Shown here one piece after another: positions 47,283 through 54,836 of a stretch of 64,000 nucleotides of DNA. Position numbers and translations under genes: made by a program. Every line of letters starts with the position of its first letter. Position 1 is the first letter of the stretch. The notes beneath the pieces are model-generated. The model was not told the origin of the DNA and ran no database searches. It worked only from the letters and a program-made list of their open reading frames with translations. This stretch comes from CAZNPH01 sp964574985 (GTDB lineage Bacteria; Bacteroidota; Bacteroidia; Bacteroidales; SM23-62). The DNA is taken from the NCBI GenBank assembly GCA_964574985.1, contig CAZNPH010000005.1, positions 121,542 through 185,541 on the forward strand, read 5' to 3'.

Positions 47283-48005
47283 ATGGATATGAATCCTTCA
47301 ACCCGCAAGGTTGCCCTGGTTACCGGAGCCTCCAGAGGCATCGGACGGGCCATTGCCAGGGAACTGGCCTCCAGGAATTACCGCCTGGCTTTGTCCGGAA
47401 GGGACAAATCTTCCCTGGAAATAATCCGCAGGGATCTGCCCGGTGATATCCTGGTCATACCGGCCGACCTGCTCGATTCAAAAACCCCTGAATGGCTCAT
47501 AGGGCAAACCGTTGATCGGTTCGGACAGCTCGACCTTCTGGTCAACAATGCCGGTGTGGCGGTACTGAAACCTTTCGGGGAAAACACACCGGAAGACTGG
47601 GACCGGCTGATGACCGTCAATGCAAAAGCCCCCTATTTTCTTTGCAGGGAGGCACTTCCGCATCTCAGAAAATCGGATGACCCCGTGATCATAAACATCT
47701 CCTCGGTCATGGGACACAAATCCTACACCGGTCAGTCCATTTACGCAGCATCCAAGCATGCCATGATGGGATGGACCAAAACACTGGCCAAAGAAATGCA
47801 CAAGGAACATATAAGGGTCCATGCCATTTCCCCCGGAGGCGTGGACACCCAACTGGTTGGTCTGACCCGTCCCGATCTGGACAGCTCCGTGCTGATCCGG
47901 CCCGGTGAAATTGCCCGGATCGTGGGTTTCCTGATCGATTTAAAAGGAAATGCTGTGATCGACGAGATCAGGGTGAGAAGGCAAAAAAGCGAACCCTGGA
48001 AATAG
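47283..48005 (+). CDS. Short-chain dehydrogenase/reductase
   Basis: A 240-residue classical SDR: cofactor loop GASRGIGRAIARELA, NNAGVAVLKPFGEN, catalytic Ser in INISSVMGHKSYTG, and Tyr-Lys in YAASKHAMMGW. Relatives oxidise or reduce sugars, polyols and 3-oxoacyl compounds. It is the last gene of the plus-strand array, 10 nt after the SorE-like gene, and converges with a PfkB kinase gene at 9 nt. Proximity suggests a polyol or ketose substrate. Confidence 0.87.
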   Translation: MDMNPSTRKVALVTGASRGIGRAIARELASRNYRLALSGRDKSSLEIIRRDLPGDILVIPADLLDSKTPEWLIGQTVDRFGQLDLLVNNAGVAVLKPFGENTPEDWDRLMTVNAKAPYFLCREALPHLRKSDDPVIINISSVMGHKSYTGQSIYAASKHAMMGWTKTLAKEMHKEHIRVHAISPGGVDTQLVGLTRPDLDSSVLIRPGEIARIVGFLIDLKGNAVIDEIRVRRQKSEPWK

Positions 48006-48014
48006 TCCGCCGGA

Positions 48015-48941
48015 TCATTCTCCTGCTGCAAATTCTCCGGCAAATTGCCCGGAAATATAATTTTCATAGCTCATACACACATCCGAAGCAAATGCCACCC
48101 CGTTGCCCACGATTTTTTCCCAGTCATTCCTGCCGAGTTTTGCAATGCTTTGCTTCCGGATGCCCATCCGGAATAAAGAAAATACGATCCCGGCGTTGAA
48201 ATTGTCCCCTGCACCGATGGTGCTCAGGGGATCCAGCTTCCTGACCGGAAAGCGTTCCTGCATATCCGGTGTAAAAACGGTCACGCCCTCCGTGCTTTGT
48301 GTATAAATGAGCACTTTACAGTATTGCCTGACCTGCCGGTAGGCTTCTTCAGGAGACTCCGCATGGAATATATGCCGGAAGTCCTCATCGGAACCCCGGA
48401 TAACATCCGCATTCTGCATATTCCGGAGGATCAGTGGCCTGAGGTCTGCCAGTTTTTCCAGATGCGCTTTCCGGAAATTGGGATCGTAGATCCTCAGACT
48501 TCCCCCTTCATCCGCACGTTTCAATATCCTGAGGACGGGCTGGCGGATATCCGGACTGATGGCATAAATGGAACCGAACAGCAGATAGTCCCCCGGCCCG
48601 AATTTCCCGGGCGTATTGGTCAGTCTTTCCGGCGGGTATGCCTTGTAAAAGGTATATTCCGCGTTCCGGTCCTCATCCAGGAAAGCCATGGCCAGTGCCG
48701 TATTGCCATCGGTGAATCTTGTGATGTATTCCGTGCCGATGCTGTTTTGCTCAAGGAATCCGTGAATCAGGTCCCCGACCTTATCCGCTCCGTATTCACT
48801 GATTAGAAAAACCGGCGCGTGCAGCCGGCCCAGGCTGACCGATGAATTCAACATGGCCCCGCCGGGACGGGCGGTTCGCGGTTGCTCTTTCTCAAAGATC
48901 ACATCCAGAAGGGTTTCCCCCAGTGTATAAATGCGGCTCAT
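48015..48941 (-). CDS. PfkB-family sugar kinase (fructokinase-like)
   Basis: A 308-residue kinase: GETLLDVIF near the N-terminus, the substrate-binding GGAMLNSSVSLGRL, and the catalytic TIGAGDNFNAGIVFSL. This length and the GGA-x-N block match bacterial fructokinases and related kinases. It leads away from the plus-strand array, convergent with the SDR gene and 10 nt after the isochorismatase-like stop region. It is a second, shorter PfkB kinase in the locus, so at least two ketose-type intermediates may be phosphorylated. Confidence 0.87.
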   Translation of the reverse strand: MSRIYTLGETLLDVIFEKEQPRTARPGGAMLNSSVSLGRLHAPVFLISEYGADKVGDLIHGFLEQNSIGTEYITRFTDGNTALAMAFLDEDRNAEYTFYKAYPPERLTNTPGKFGPGDYLLFGSIYAISPDIRQPVLRILKRADEGGSLRIYDPNFRKAHLEKLADLRPLILRNMQNADVIRGSDEDFRHIFHAESPEEAYRQVRQYCKVLIYTQSTEGVTVFTPDMQERFPVRKLDPLSTIGAGDNFNAGIVFSLFRMGIRKQSIAKLGRNDWEKIVGNGVAFASDVCMSYENYISGQFAGEFAAGE

Positions 48942-48950
48942 GGGCTGGTT

Positions 48951-49493
48951 CTATTTTACAAGTTTGGAAATGGCTTTGAATTCACCGGTCCCCGTCACCC
49001 TGCAAAGCTCAAACAAAACGGATTCACAGCTGGTAACCGTCGCTCCTTCCTGCCGGATCCTCTGCAAAGCCGTATTCCGGTCACCGGGTTGCCGGGATGA
49101 AACACAATCTTCCACCACCACCGGCACATGCCCGGAATCGATCAGGTCAAGAACGGTCTGCAGTACACATACATGGGTTTCGATTCCGGCGATTATTATG
49201 AATTTTTTTTCGGTGCGGGCCAGTTCGGTGGCAAAGGCAGGCTCGTCACAGCAACTGAAAACTTTTTTTTCCACCGGGTGGAAATCACCCAGGGCTTCCC
49301 GGAGCGGGGGGATGGTCTTTCCCAGTCCTTTGGTGTACTGCTGGGTCACCATGACCGGAACATTCAGTATTTTCAATCCCGCCACCAGCTTTTTCGTATT
49401 CATCAGAAGATGCTCATGATCATGGATATGAGGATACAGTTTTTCCTGAATATCAATGATCAGTCCGTTTGCCTTTTCCCGCAGTATTCGCAT
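48951..49493 (-). CDS. Isochorismatase-family (cysteine) hydrolase
   Basis: A 180-residue protein from MRILREKANGL. The catalytic Asp is in LIIDIQEKLYPH, the Lys in HPVEKKVFSC, and the nucleophile Cys in GIETHVCVLQTVLDL, the normal triad order for the isochorismatase/nicotinamidase superfamily. Members hydrolyse amides or vinyl ethers. Its start lies inside the SIS gene (41-nt overlap); an upstream non-ATG start would extend it more deeply. Its role in a sugar operon is unclear; it may be a passenger or a housekeeping amidase. Confidence 0.83.
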   Translation of the reverse strand: MRILREKANGLIIDIQEKLYPHIHDHEHLLMNTKKLVAGLKILNVPVMVTQQYTKGLGKTIPPLREALGDFHPVEKKVFSCCDEPAFATELARTEKKFIIIAGIETHVCVLQTVLDLIDSGHVPVVVEDCVSSRQPGDRNTALQRIRQEGATVTSCESVLFELCRVTGTGEFKAISKLVK

Positions 49494-50121
49494 TTTTATT
49501 GAAATTGATTTTTTTTGAAAGACTCCCCAGGTATCCACCGTGATGACGCTTGGCATAATCAAGCGCCTTAAATCCGATTCTTTTCATCAGCAATACCACC
49601 AGTATGTCACCGATGACGGTCATGGTGGTGGTGGAAGTAGTGGGGGTGAGTTTCAGCGGGCAAACTTCCCGGGGACTGCCCGTGTGAAGGACCACATCGG
49701 CCTCCCGGGCCAGTTTCGCCCTGGGATTGCCCGTGATCACGATCAGCTTCAGATTTTTATACAGACCCCCGGCCAGTTCAACCAGTTTGATGATCTCACG
49801 GGTTTTCCCGGAATTGGACACCAGCAGAAGAATGTCATTTTCCTGGATCACACCCAGGTCCCCGTGCTGGGCATCACCGGGATGCAGGAAAACGGACGGG
49901 GTGCCCGTGGAGCTGAAAGTGGTGGCTATGCTTATGGCGATCTGGCCTGCTTTTCCCATCCCGCTTGAAATAAGCTTTCCCTTTTTGCAGTGAACCGATT
50001 CATGGATAATATCCACCGCCCGCTCAAAGCCATCGTCAACGGGAATGTTCATGATGGCCCCCGATTCCATCTCCAGCAGCTTCCGGATGGTTTCCTGTTG
50101 TGTTCCGGCCGGTTTGCTCAT
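49453..50121 (-). CDS. SIS-domain sugar-phosphate isomerase, KpsF/GutQ-like without CBS domains
   Basis: A 222-residue protein containing one SIS domain: GKLISSGMGKAGQIAISIA, LHPGDAQHGDLGVI, ILLLVSNSGKTREIIKL and CPLKLTPTTSTTTMTVIGD. This matches D-arabinose-5-phosphate isomerases (KdsD, GutQ), but the pair of CBS domains usual after residue 210 is absent. GutQ belongs to the E. coli glucitol operon, so its presence here supports a polyol role; the enzyme could instead isomerise another aldose/ketose phosphate. It shares an ATGA junction with the transaldolase. Confidence 0.85.
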   Translation of the reverse strand: MSKPAGTQQETIRKLLEMESGAIMNIPVDDGFERAVDIIHESVHCKKGKLISSGMGKAGQIAISIATTFSSTGTPSVFLHPGDAQHGDLGVIQENDILLLVSNSGKTREIIKLVELAGGLYKNLKLIVITGNPRAKLAREADVVLHTGSPREVCPLKLTPTTSTTTMTVIGDILVVLLMKRIGFKALDYAKRHHGGYLGSLSKKINFNKNANTAGKGKRTDH

Positions 50122-51080
50122 ATCTGATCCTGTATGAGGGCACGCGATTGATCCATATCGGCATTGAACCTCCGGATTCCTTCCGCCAGTTTTTCGGTAG
50201 CCATGGCATTCTCATTCAGTTGCCACCTGAAAGCGGCTTCATCCAGGTGAATCCGTTGAATATCCATTTTTCCCGACTTTTCCGGATCCAGTTTCCTTTC
50301 AAGTTTTCCCCGGGTCCCGGACAGTTCTTCCAGCAGGGCCGGGGAAATGGTCAGAAGGTCACAACCCGCCAGCTCCATGATCTGCTCCGTATTTCTGAAA
50401 CTGGCACCCATGATCTGTGTCCGGTAACCAAATTTCTTGTAATAATTGAAAATCTCATGAACCGATTGCACACCGGGGTCTTCAGGTCCCGGTATATGAT
50501 CCACACCCCGGTCTTTTGTATTCCAGTCATAGATCCGGCCCACAAAGGGAGAGATCAGCCGTACACCGGCTTCCGCACAGGCGACGGCCTGCGGCATGCT
50601 GAACAAAAGGGTGAGATTGCAGCGTATGCCTTCCTTCTCAAGGACTTCAGCAGCCCTGATGCCTTCCCAGGTAGAGGCCAGCTTGATCAGTATCCTTTCC
50701 CGGCCGATGCCCGATTCCTCATACAATCCGATCAACCGGCGCGCTTTGAGGATACTGGCTTCGGCATCGAATGACAACCGGGCATCAACTTCGGTGGAGA
50801 CCCTCCCGGGGACGATCTTCAGGATTTCGAGTCCGAAATTGACCGCAAGTTTATCCATCACCTTTTCCAGTTTTTCCCCACGGGTACCACCCCCTGCTTT
50901 TCCAAATGCCAGTGCATCTTCAATCAGGGGCCTGTATTGTTCTTTCCTGGCGGCCTGAAAGATCAGGGAAGGATTGGTGGTCCCGTCCACCGGTTTGAAT
51001 TCCTCAATGGATTCGAAATCGCCTGTATCCGCAACCACCCTGGTAACCGCTTTAATCTGGTCGAGTAAATCCTTATCCAT
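50118..51080 (-). CDS. tal: Transaldolase (TalB type)
   Basis: A 320-residue class I aldolase. The Schiff-base lysine is in ILIKLASTWEGIRAA, with VDGTTNPSL near the N-terminus, PGRVSTEVDARLSF, NLTLLFSMPQAVACAEAGV and SPFVGRIYDW. It moves a three-carbon unit between sugar phosphates in the non-oxidative pentose phosphate pathway. It is first in a minus-strand group with the SIS isomerase, isochorismatase-like gene and PfkB kinase. A local transaldolase next to a ketose-cleaving array may drain C5 or C7 products into fructose 6-phosphate. Confidence 0.93.
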   Translation of the reverse strand: MDKDLLDQIKAVTRVVADTGDFESIEEFKPVDGTTNPSLIFQAARKEQYRPLIEDALAFGKAGGGTRGEKLEKVMDKLAVNFGLEILKIVPGRVSTEVDARLSFDAEASILKARRLIGLYEESGIGRERILIKLASTWEGIRAAEVLEKEGIRCNLTLLFSMPQAVACAEAGVRLISPFVGRIYDWNTKDRGVDHIPGPEDPGVQSVHEIFNYYKKFGYRTQIMGASFRNTEQIMELAGCDLLTISPALLEELSGTRGKLERKLDPEKSGKMDIQRIHLDEAAFRWQLNENAMATEKLAEGIRRFNADMDQSRALIQDQI

Positions 51081-51177
51081 TTTCGCCGAAATTTATTTCT
51101 GACCAAATATACTGTTTTTAAATTTTTCCGGCCCCGCCTTCCGGGTTTTTCCATGCCCGATTCTCAAAGAATAAGGT

Positions 51178-51185
51178 TACCTTTG
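51178..51185 (+). promoter_or_regulatory. -7 promoter element for the iditol/xylitol dehydrogenase gene
   Basis: TACCTTTG matches TAnnTTTG exactly. It lies only 3 nt upstream of the first in-frame ATG (51188), so transcription should begin about at or after that codon; the ATG at 51212 is the more plausible start. Confidence 0.5.
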
Positions 51186-51211
51186 CCATGCATTATCAAA
51201 CCACGCGGTCT

Positions 51212-52255
51212 ATGAAAGCAATGAAACTTACCGGCATCCGGGAGATGGAAATGATGGAGGTTCCCAAACCGGAGATCGCCGAGGATACGGATGTGCTGAT
51301 CAGAATGGGTACGGTGGGTGTATGCGGTTCCGATATTCATTACTATACCACCGGAAAGATCGGCAAACAGGTCGTACAATATCCTTTTGCCGTCGGTCAC
51401 GAGGGAGCGGGGATTGTTGAAGAAACAGGAAGCTCGGTCAAACGCGTCAGACCCGGTGACCGAATCGCCATCGATCCGGCCATGCCCTGTTTTCACTGTG
51501 ACCAGTGCAGGGCGGGGAGGCCGCACACCTGCAGGAACCTGAAATTTCTGGGCTGCCCCGGACAAGCCGAGGGCTGCCTTTCAGAATACATCGTCATGCC
51601 CGAATCCAGTTGCTTTCCGCTCAGCAAAAACCTGAACCTCGACCGTGGCGCATTGTCAGAACCCCTCTCCATCGGCGTATACGGTGTAAAACAATCCGTT
51701 CCCATGCAGGGCCAGAAGATCGGCATTCTGGGTTTCGGCCCCGTCGGCATGAGCGTTCTCCTCCCAGCCCGGGCCAAAGGTGTTGAAAAAGTCTATATAA
51801 GCGATAAGATCGATAAACGCCTGGAGCTGGCCCGCGAAAACGGAGCGGACTGGGCAGGGAATGCCGACAAACAGGATATCGTGCAGGAGATCTCCGGCCG
51901 GGAACCCCTCTTGCTGGATGCCGTGTTCGAATGCTGTGGACAGCAAACGGCCATGGACCAGGCAGTGGATCTGCTGAAGCCCGGCGGCAAAATCATGATC
52001 ATCGGCATTCCGGAAATCGACCGGTGGTCCTTCAGCGTGGATGAACTCAGGCACAAAGAGATCACCATCACCAATGTAAGAAGGCAGGTTGATTGTGTTC
52101 AGCCGACCCTGGATATGCTCAGCAGCAAAGAGATTGACGCGGATCCCATGATCACGCACAGATTTTCCTTCCCGGAAACAAAGAATGCCTTCGACCTGGT
52201 CGCCGCGTACCGGGATGGCGTGATGAAAGCCATGATCGACATCGCCCCCCGCTGA
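51212..52255 (+). CDS. Zinc-dependent polyol dehydrogenase (L-iditol/xylitol/sorbitol type)
   Basis: A medium-chain dehydrogenase of 347 residues from MKAMKLTGIREMEM. Catalytic zinc ligands lie in VGVCGSDIHYY and GHEGAGIVEETG; the structural zinc cysteines are in CFHCDQCRAGRPHTC; the NAD loop is IGILGFGPVGMSVLL with the acidic YISDKIDKR after it. Such enzymes oxidise sorbitol, xylitol or L-iditol to the ketose. It is divergent from transaldolase and has its own -7 element. Starting at 51188 would add eight residues but place the start at the promoter. Confidence 0.9.
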   Translation: MKAMKLTGIREMEMMEVPKPEIAEDTDVLIRMGTVGVCGSDIHYYTTGKIGKQVVQYPFAVGHEGAGIVEETGSSVKRVRPGDRIAIDPAMPCFHCDQCRAGRPHTCRNLKFLGCPGQAEGCLSEYIVMPESSCFPLSKNLNLDRGALSEPLSIGVYGVKQSVPMQGQKIGILGFGPVGMSVLLPARAKGVEKVYISDKIDKRLELARENGADWAGNADKQDIVQEISGREPLLLDAVFECCGQQTAMDQAVDLLKPGGKIMIIGIPEIDRWSFSVDELRHKEITITNVRRQVDCVQPTLDMLSSKEIDADPMITHRFSFPETKNAFDLVAAYRDGVMKAMIDIAPR

Positions 52256-52268
52256 TGCCCGGATGTTT

Positions 52269-52572
52269 TTACTGCAGCAGAACCTTGACCCGGTATGCCT
52301 TCCCGCCGGCATAGAGACTGATGATGTACAACCCCCTGGGGAGACGGCCGGTGGTCACCCTGACGGGCCCCCGGGAATGGAATTCCCGGCTGATCCGGGA
52401 CTAAACTGGATCTCATTCAGATCGCTGGTAAAAACGGATTTATCACTGCCCATATCCCGTTGTCGCCTTCCGGATCGGAAAAACGGGTTTCGAAACCGGT
52501 TGCTGCTTCCTGTGCCTGCAAAGCAAAACTGCACGCAAGCACAAACAGGAAAAGAAATCCGGTCTTTTTCAT
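52269..52572 (-). pseudogene. Remnant of a T9SS-exported protein
   Basis: From an ATG at 52572 the minus strand encodes a clear signal peptide (KKTGFLFLFVLACSFALQAQ) and about 30 more residues before a stop at 52417. In a second frame just before that, SDKSVFTSDLNEIQFSP reads through the break; in a third frame GRLPRGLYIISLYAGGKAYR then VKVLLQ and TAA at 52271 form the closing strands of a T9SS sorting domain. A signal peptide and a sorting domain with almost nothing between them, in three frames, indicate a large internal deletion plus at least two frameshifts. The original cargo cannot be recovered. Confidence 0.65.
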
Positions 52573-52664
52573 AATGTTTGGTTTATATATACGGATCAAG
52601 GATCAATTTCAAAAAATAAATGATGAAAATCAACCCGTTAAAAAATGAGATTGTTCAATTTTAT

Positions 52665-52672
52665 TAACTTTG
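52665..52672 (+). promoter_or_regulatory. -7 promoter element for the second sulfatase
   Basis: TAACTTTG is an exact TAnnTTTG match 20 nt before the ATG at 52693. It lies downstream of the earlier in-frame ATG at 52645, which therefore cannot be the start of the main product. Confidence 0.5.
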
Positions 52673-52692
52673 ACTACAAACAACCCCCGAAC

Positions 52693-54168
52693 ATGACCAG
52701 ATCATACTTCACCGTGCCGGGCATTCTTTTTTCTTCCCTTGCATGGATCTCCGCCGCCGGAAACGGCCCTTTCCAGGAAAAGAAACAAACTCCCGGCACT
52801 GACCTGCCTGAGAAACCGAATATTCTGGTTTTCATAGCCGATGATGCAGGTATGGATTTCGGCTGCTACGGGAATGAAGTGATCCGAACCCCGAACATTG
52901 ATGCGCTGGCGGCCTCCGGACTCACCGTTCACAATGCCTTTCTCACCACCCCCCAGTGCAGTCCGTCCCGGACAAGCATGTTGTCCGGACAATTCGCCCA
53001 CACCATAGGGACCGAAGACTTGCATACCGGGCTCGATGAAAACACCCTGCTGGTCCCGCGTTACCTGCGGGAAGCCGGTTATTTCACCGGATATATGCTG
53101 AAAGGACACCTGGGCAGCAACGGCCACCGGCAATTCCAGTGGTATGACCAGGGGTTCCCCGGTTATTTCCGGGGCGGGTGGTACGAAAAGGCCATGGACA
53201 ATTTCAACCGGTTCCTTGACGAGTCCGCCAACCGTCCGTTCTTCCTCTGGATGGGCTTTGTGGATCCCCACAGGCCATACCGCGATGACCGCGTTGAGGA
53301 AAACCGTGCCCCGCGGGTACACGATCCCGGGCAGGTCAGGGTCCCGCCCTACCTGGTCGATGCACCGGAAACAAGACGTGACCTGGCGGAATACTATGAT
53401 GAGATCACCCGCATGGACGGGCAGATCGGGGAGATGATCCGGGAAGTTGAGAGGCGCGGACTTCTGGAAAACACCCTGATCGTCTTCCTGAGCGACAACG
53501 GGAGTCCGTTCCCCCGGGCCAAGGGATGTGTATATGATGCGGGCATTGAAACCCCTCTGATCTTTTCCTGGAAAGGCGTTATCGAACCGGGCGTCGAATA
53601 TGAAAACGGACTGGTCAGCACCATCGACCTGGCCCCCACCCTTTTGAACGTAGCCGGAGTCCCCAGGCCGGAACAGATGTTCGGCCGGAGCATCACGGGA
53701 ATTTTCACCGATCAGACCCTGGCGGGACGGAAATACATCTTCAGCGAAAGGAACTGGCACGGCATCGACGAACACATCCGTGCGGTCAGAAACGACCGGT
53801 ACAAACTGATCATGAATGCCTATATCGAATGGCCCATGGGCGTCCCCGGCGACCTCAGCACAAGCCCTTCCTGGTATGACCTGACCGAAGCGCGCAAAAA
53901 GGGCACCATTACCGGAAACCAGGCCCAGATCTTTGACTGTCCCCGGCCGGTCATTGAACTCTATGACCTTGAGGAAGATCCCCATGAATTCAACAATCTG
54001 GCCGGTTTGCCTGAATACGCAGAGGTGATCATGGACCTGTCGGGTATCCTGGACGACTGGCGCAGGGAAACCAACGACCATCCCGCATATGAAAGGCGCC
54101 GCAGTGACAAGTCCGACCGCGTTACCGGGGTCAGATTCAAAACCAGTTTCCATGAGGAATACTGGTAA
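52693..54168 (+). CDS. Exported sulfatase (second, divergent type I sulfatase)
   Basis: About 491 residues from MTRSYFTVPGILFSS with a signal peptide ending near ISAAGN. Metal-binding NILVFIADDAGMDFG, activation motif PQCSPSRTSMLSG (C-x-P-x-R) and FLSDNGSPFPRAKGCVYDAG are intact. It is clearly different in sequence from the sulfatase at 17022 and lacks the HGL loop found there, so the two probably act on different sulfate positions. It heads a plus-strand group with nitroreductase, esterase and fucosidase genes. The polysaccharide may be a sulfated fucan, an algal rhamnan or a mucin-like glycan; the sequence cannot decide. Confidence 0.9.
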   Translation: MTRSYFTVPGILFSSLAWISAAGNGPFQEKKQTPGTDLPEKPNILVFIADDAGMDFGCYGNEVIRTPNIDALAASGLTVHNAFLTTPQCSPSRTSMLSGQFAHTIGTEDLHTGLDENTLLVPRYLREAGYFTGYMLKGHLGSNGHRQFQWYDQGFPGYFRGGWYEKAMDNFNRFLDESANRPFFLWMGFVDPHRPYRDDRVEENRAPRVHDPGQVRVPPYLVDAPETRRDLAEYYDEITRMDGQIGEMIREVERRGLLENTLIVFLSDNGSPFPRAKGCVYDAGIETPLIFSWKGVIEPGVEYENGLVSTIDLAPTLLNVAGVPRPEQMFGRSITGIFTDQTLAGRKYIFSERNWHGIDEHIRAVRNDRYKLIMNAYIEWPMGVPGDLSTSPSWYDLTEARKKGTITGNQAQIFDCPRPVIELYDLEEDPHEFNNLAGLPEYAEVIMDLSGILDDWRRETNDHPAYERRRSDKSDRVTGVRFKTSFHEEYW

Positions 54169-54215
54169 TATAATAGAGGTAATACATTGTATGTTCAACC
54201 AATATATATTCGTGT

Positions 54216-54740
54216 ATGGATTTTCTGGAACTTGCAAAAAGAAGATTTTCCTGCAGGCAATACGACAGCAAACCGGTCGAGCAGGAAAAAATTGATCTGG
54301 TCCTCGAAGCCGGCAGGGTTGCCCCCTCCGCCAAAAACATTCAACCCTGTCACTTTGTGGTAGTCAGGGACACACTCAATGAATTCGCCGGTGTATACCA
54401 CCGGGAATGGCTGCGCTCGGCACCTGCGGCCATCGTGGTATGCGGAGACCACGATCAATCATGGAAAAAGGGGAACGGAAAGGACCACTGCGACATCGAC
54501 ATCGCCATTGCCACCGATCACATGACCCTGATGGCCACCTCCCTGGGTCTGGCTACCTGCTGGATATGCAATTTCGATGCAGGGAAATGCAGCCGTTTTC
54601 TGAAACTACCCGGGAACATGGAACCCATTGTCATTCTCCCCCTGGGTTATCCCCAGGATTCGAAGGACCCGGAGCGGCATGAAAAGGAAAGAAAACCGAT
54701 CGAAAAAATCATTTCCCGGGAAACATATTCCCCGGAATAA
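54216..54740 (+). CDS. Nitroreductase-family flavoprotein
   Basis: A 174-residue FMN-dependent oxidoreductase. The N-terminal FMN-binding RRFSCRQYDSKPVEQEK is the standard NfsA/NfnB-type start; LEAGRVAPSAKNIQPCHFVV and SLGLATCWICNF follow, and VILPLGYPQD is the late dimer-interface block. It reduces quinones, nitro compounds or flavins with NAD(P)H. It lies between the sulfatase and the esterase but has no evident role in glycan use. Confidence 0.88.
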   Translation: MDFLELAKRRFSCRQYDSKPVEQEKIDLVLEAGRVAPSAKNIQPCHFVVVRDTLNEFAGVYHREWLRSAPAAIVVCGDHDQSWKKGNGKDHCDIDIAIATDHMTLMATSLGLATCWICNFDAGKCSRFLKLPGNMEPIVILPLGYPQDSKDPERHEKERKPIEKIISRETYSPE

Positions 54741-54836
54741 AACACTGCCATGATGAAGAAAATCCGGCCAGATTCCTGGAAAGCAGTCCGTTTACCCAAA
54801 ATATCATGAAAACAACACCCTGATAACCACACCCCG

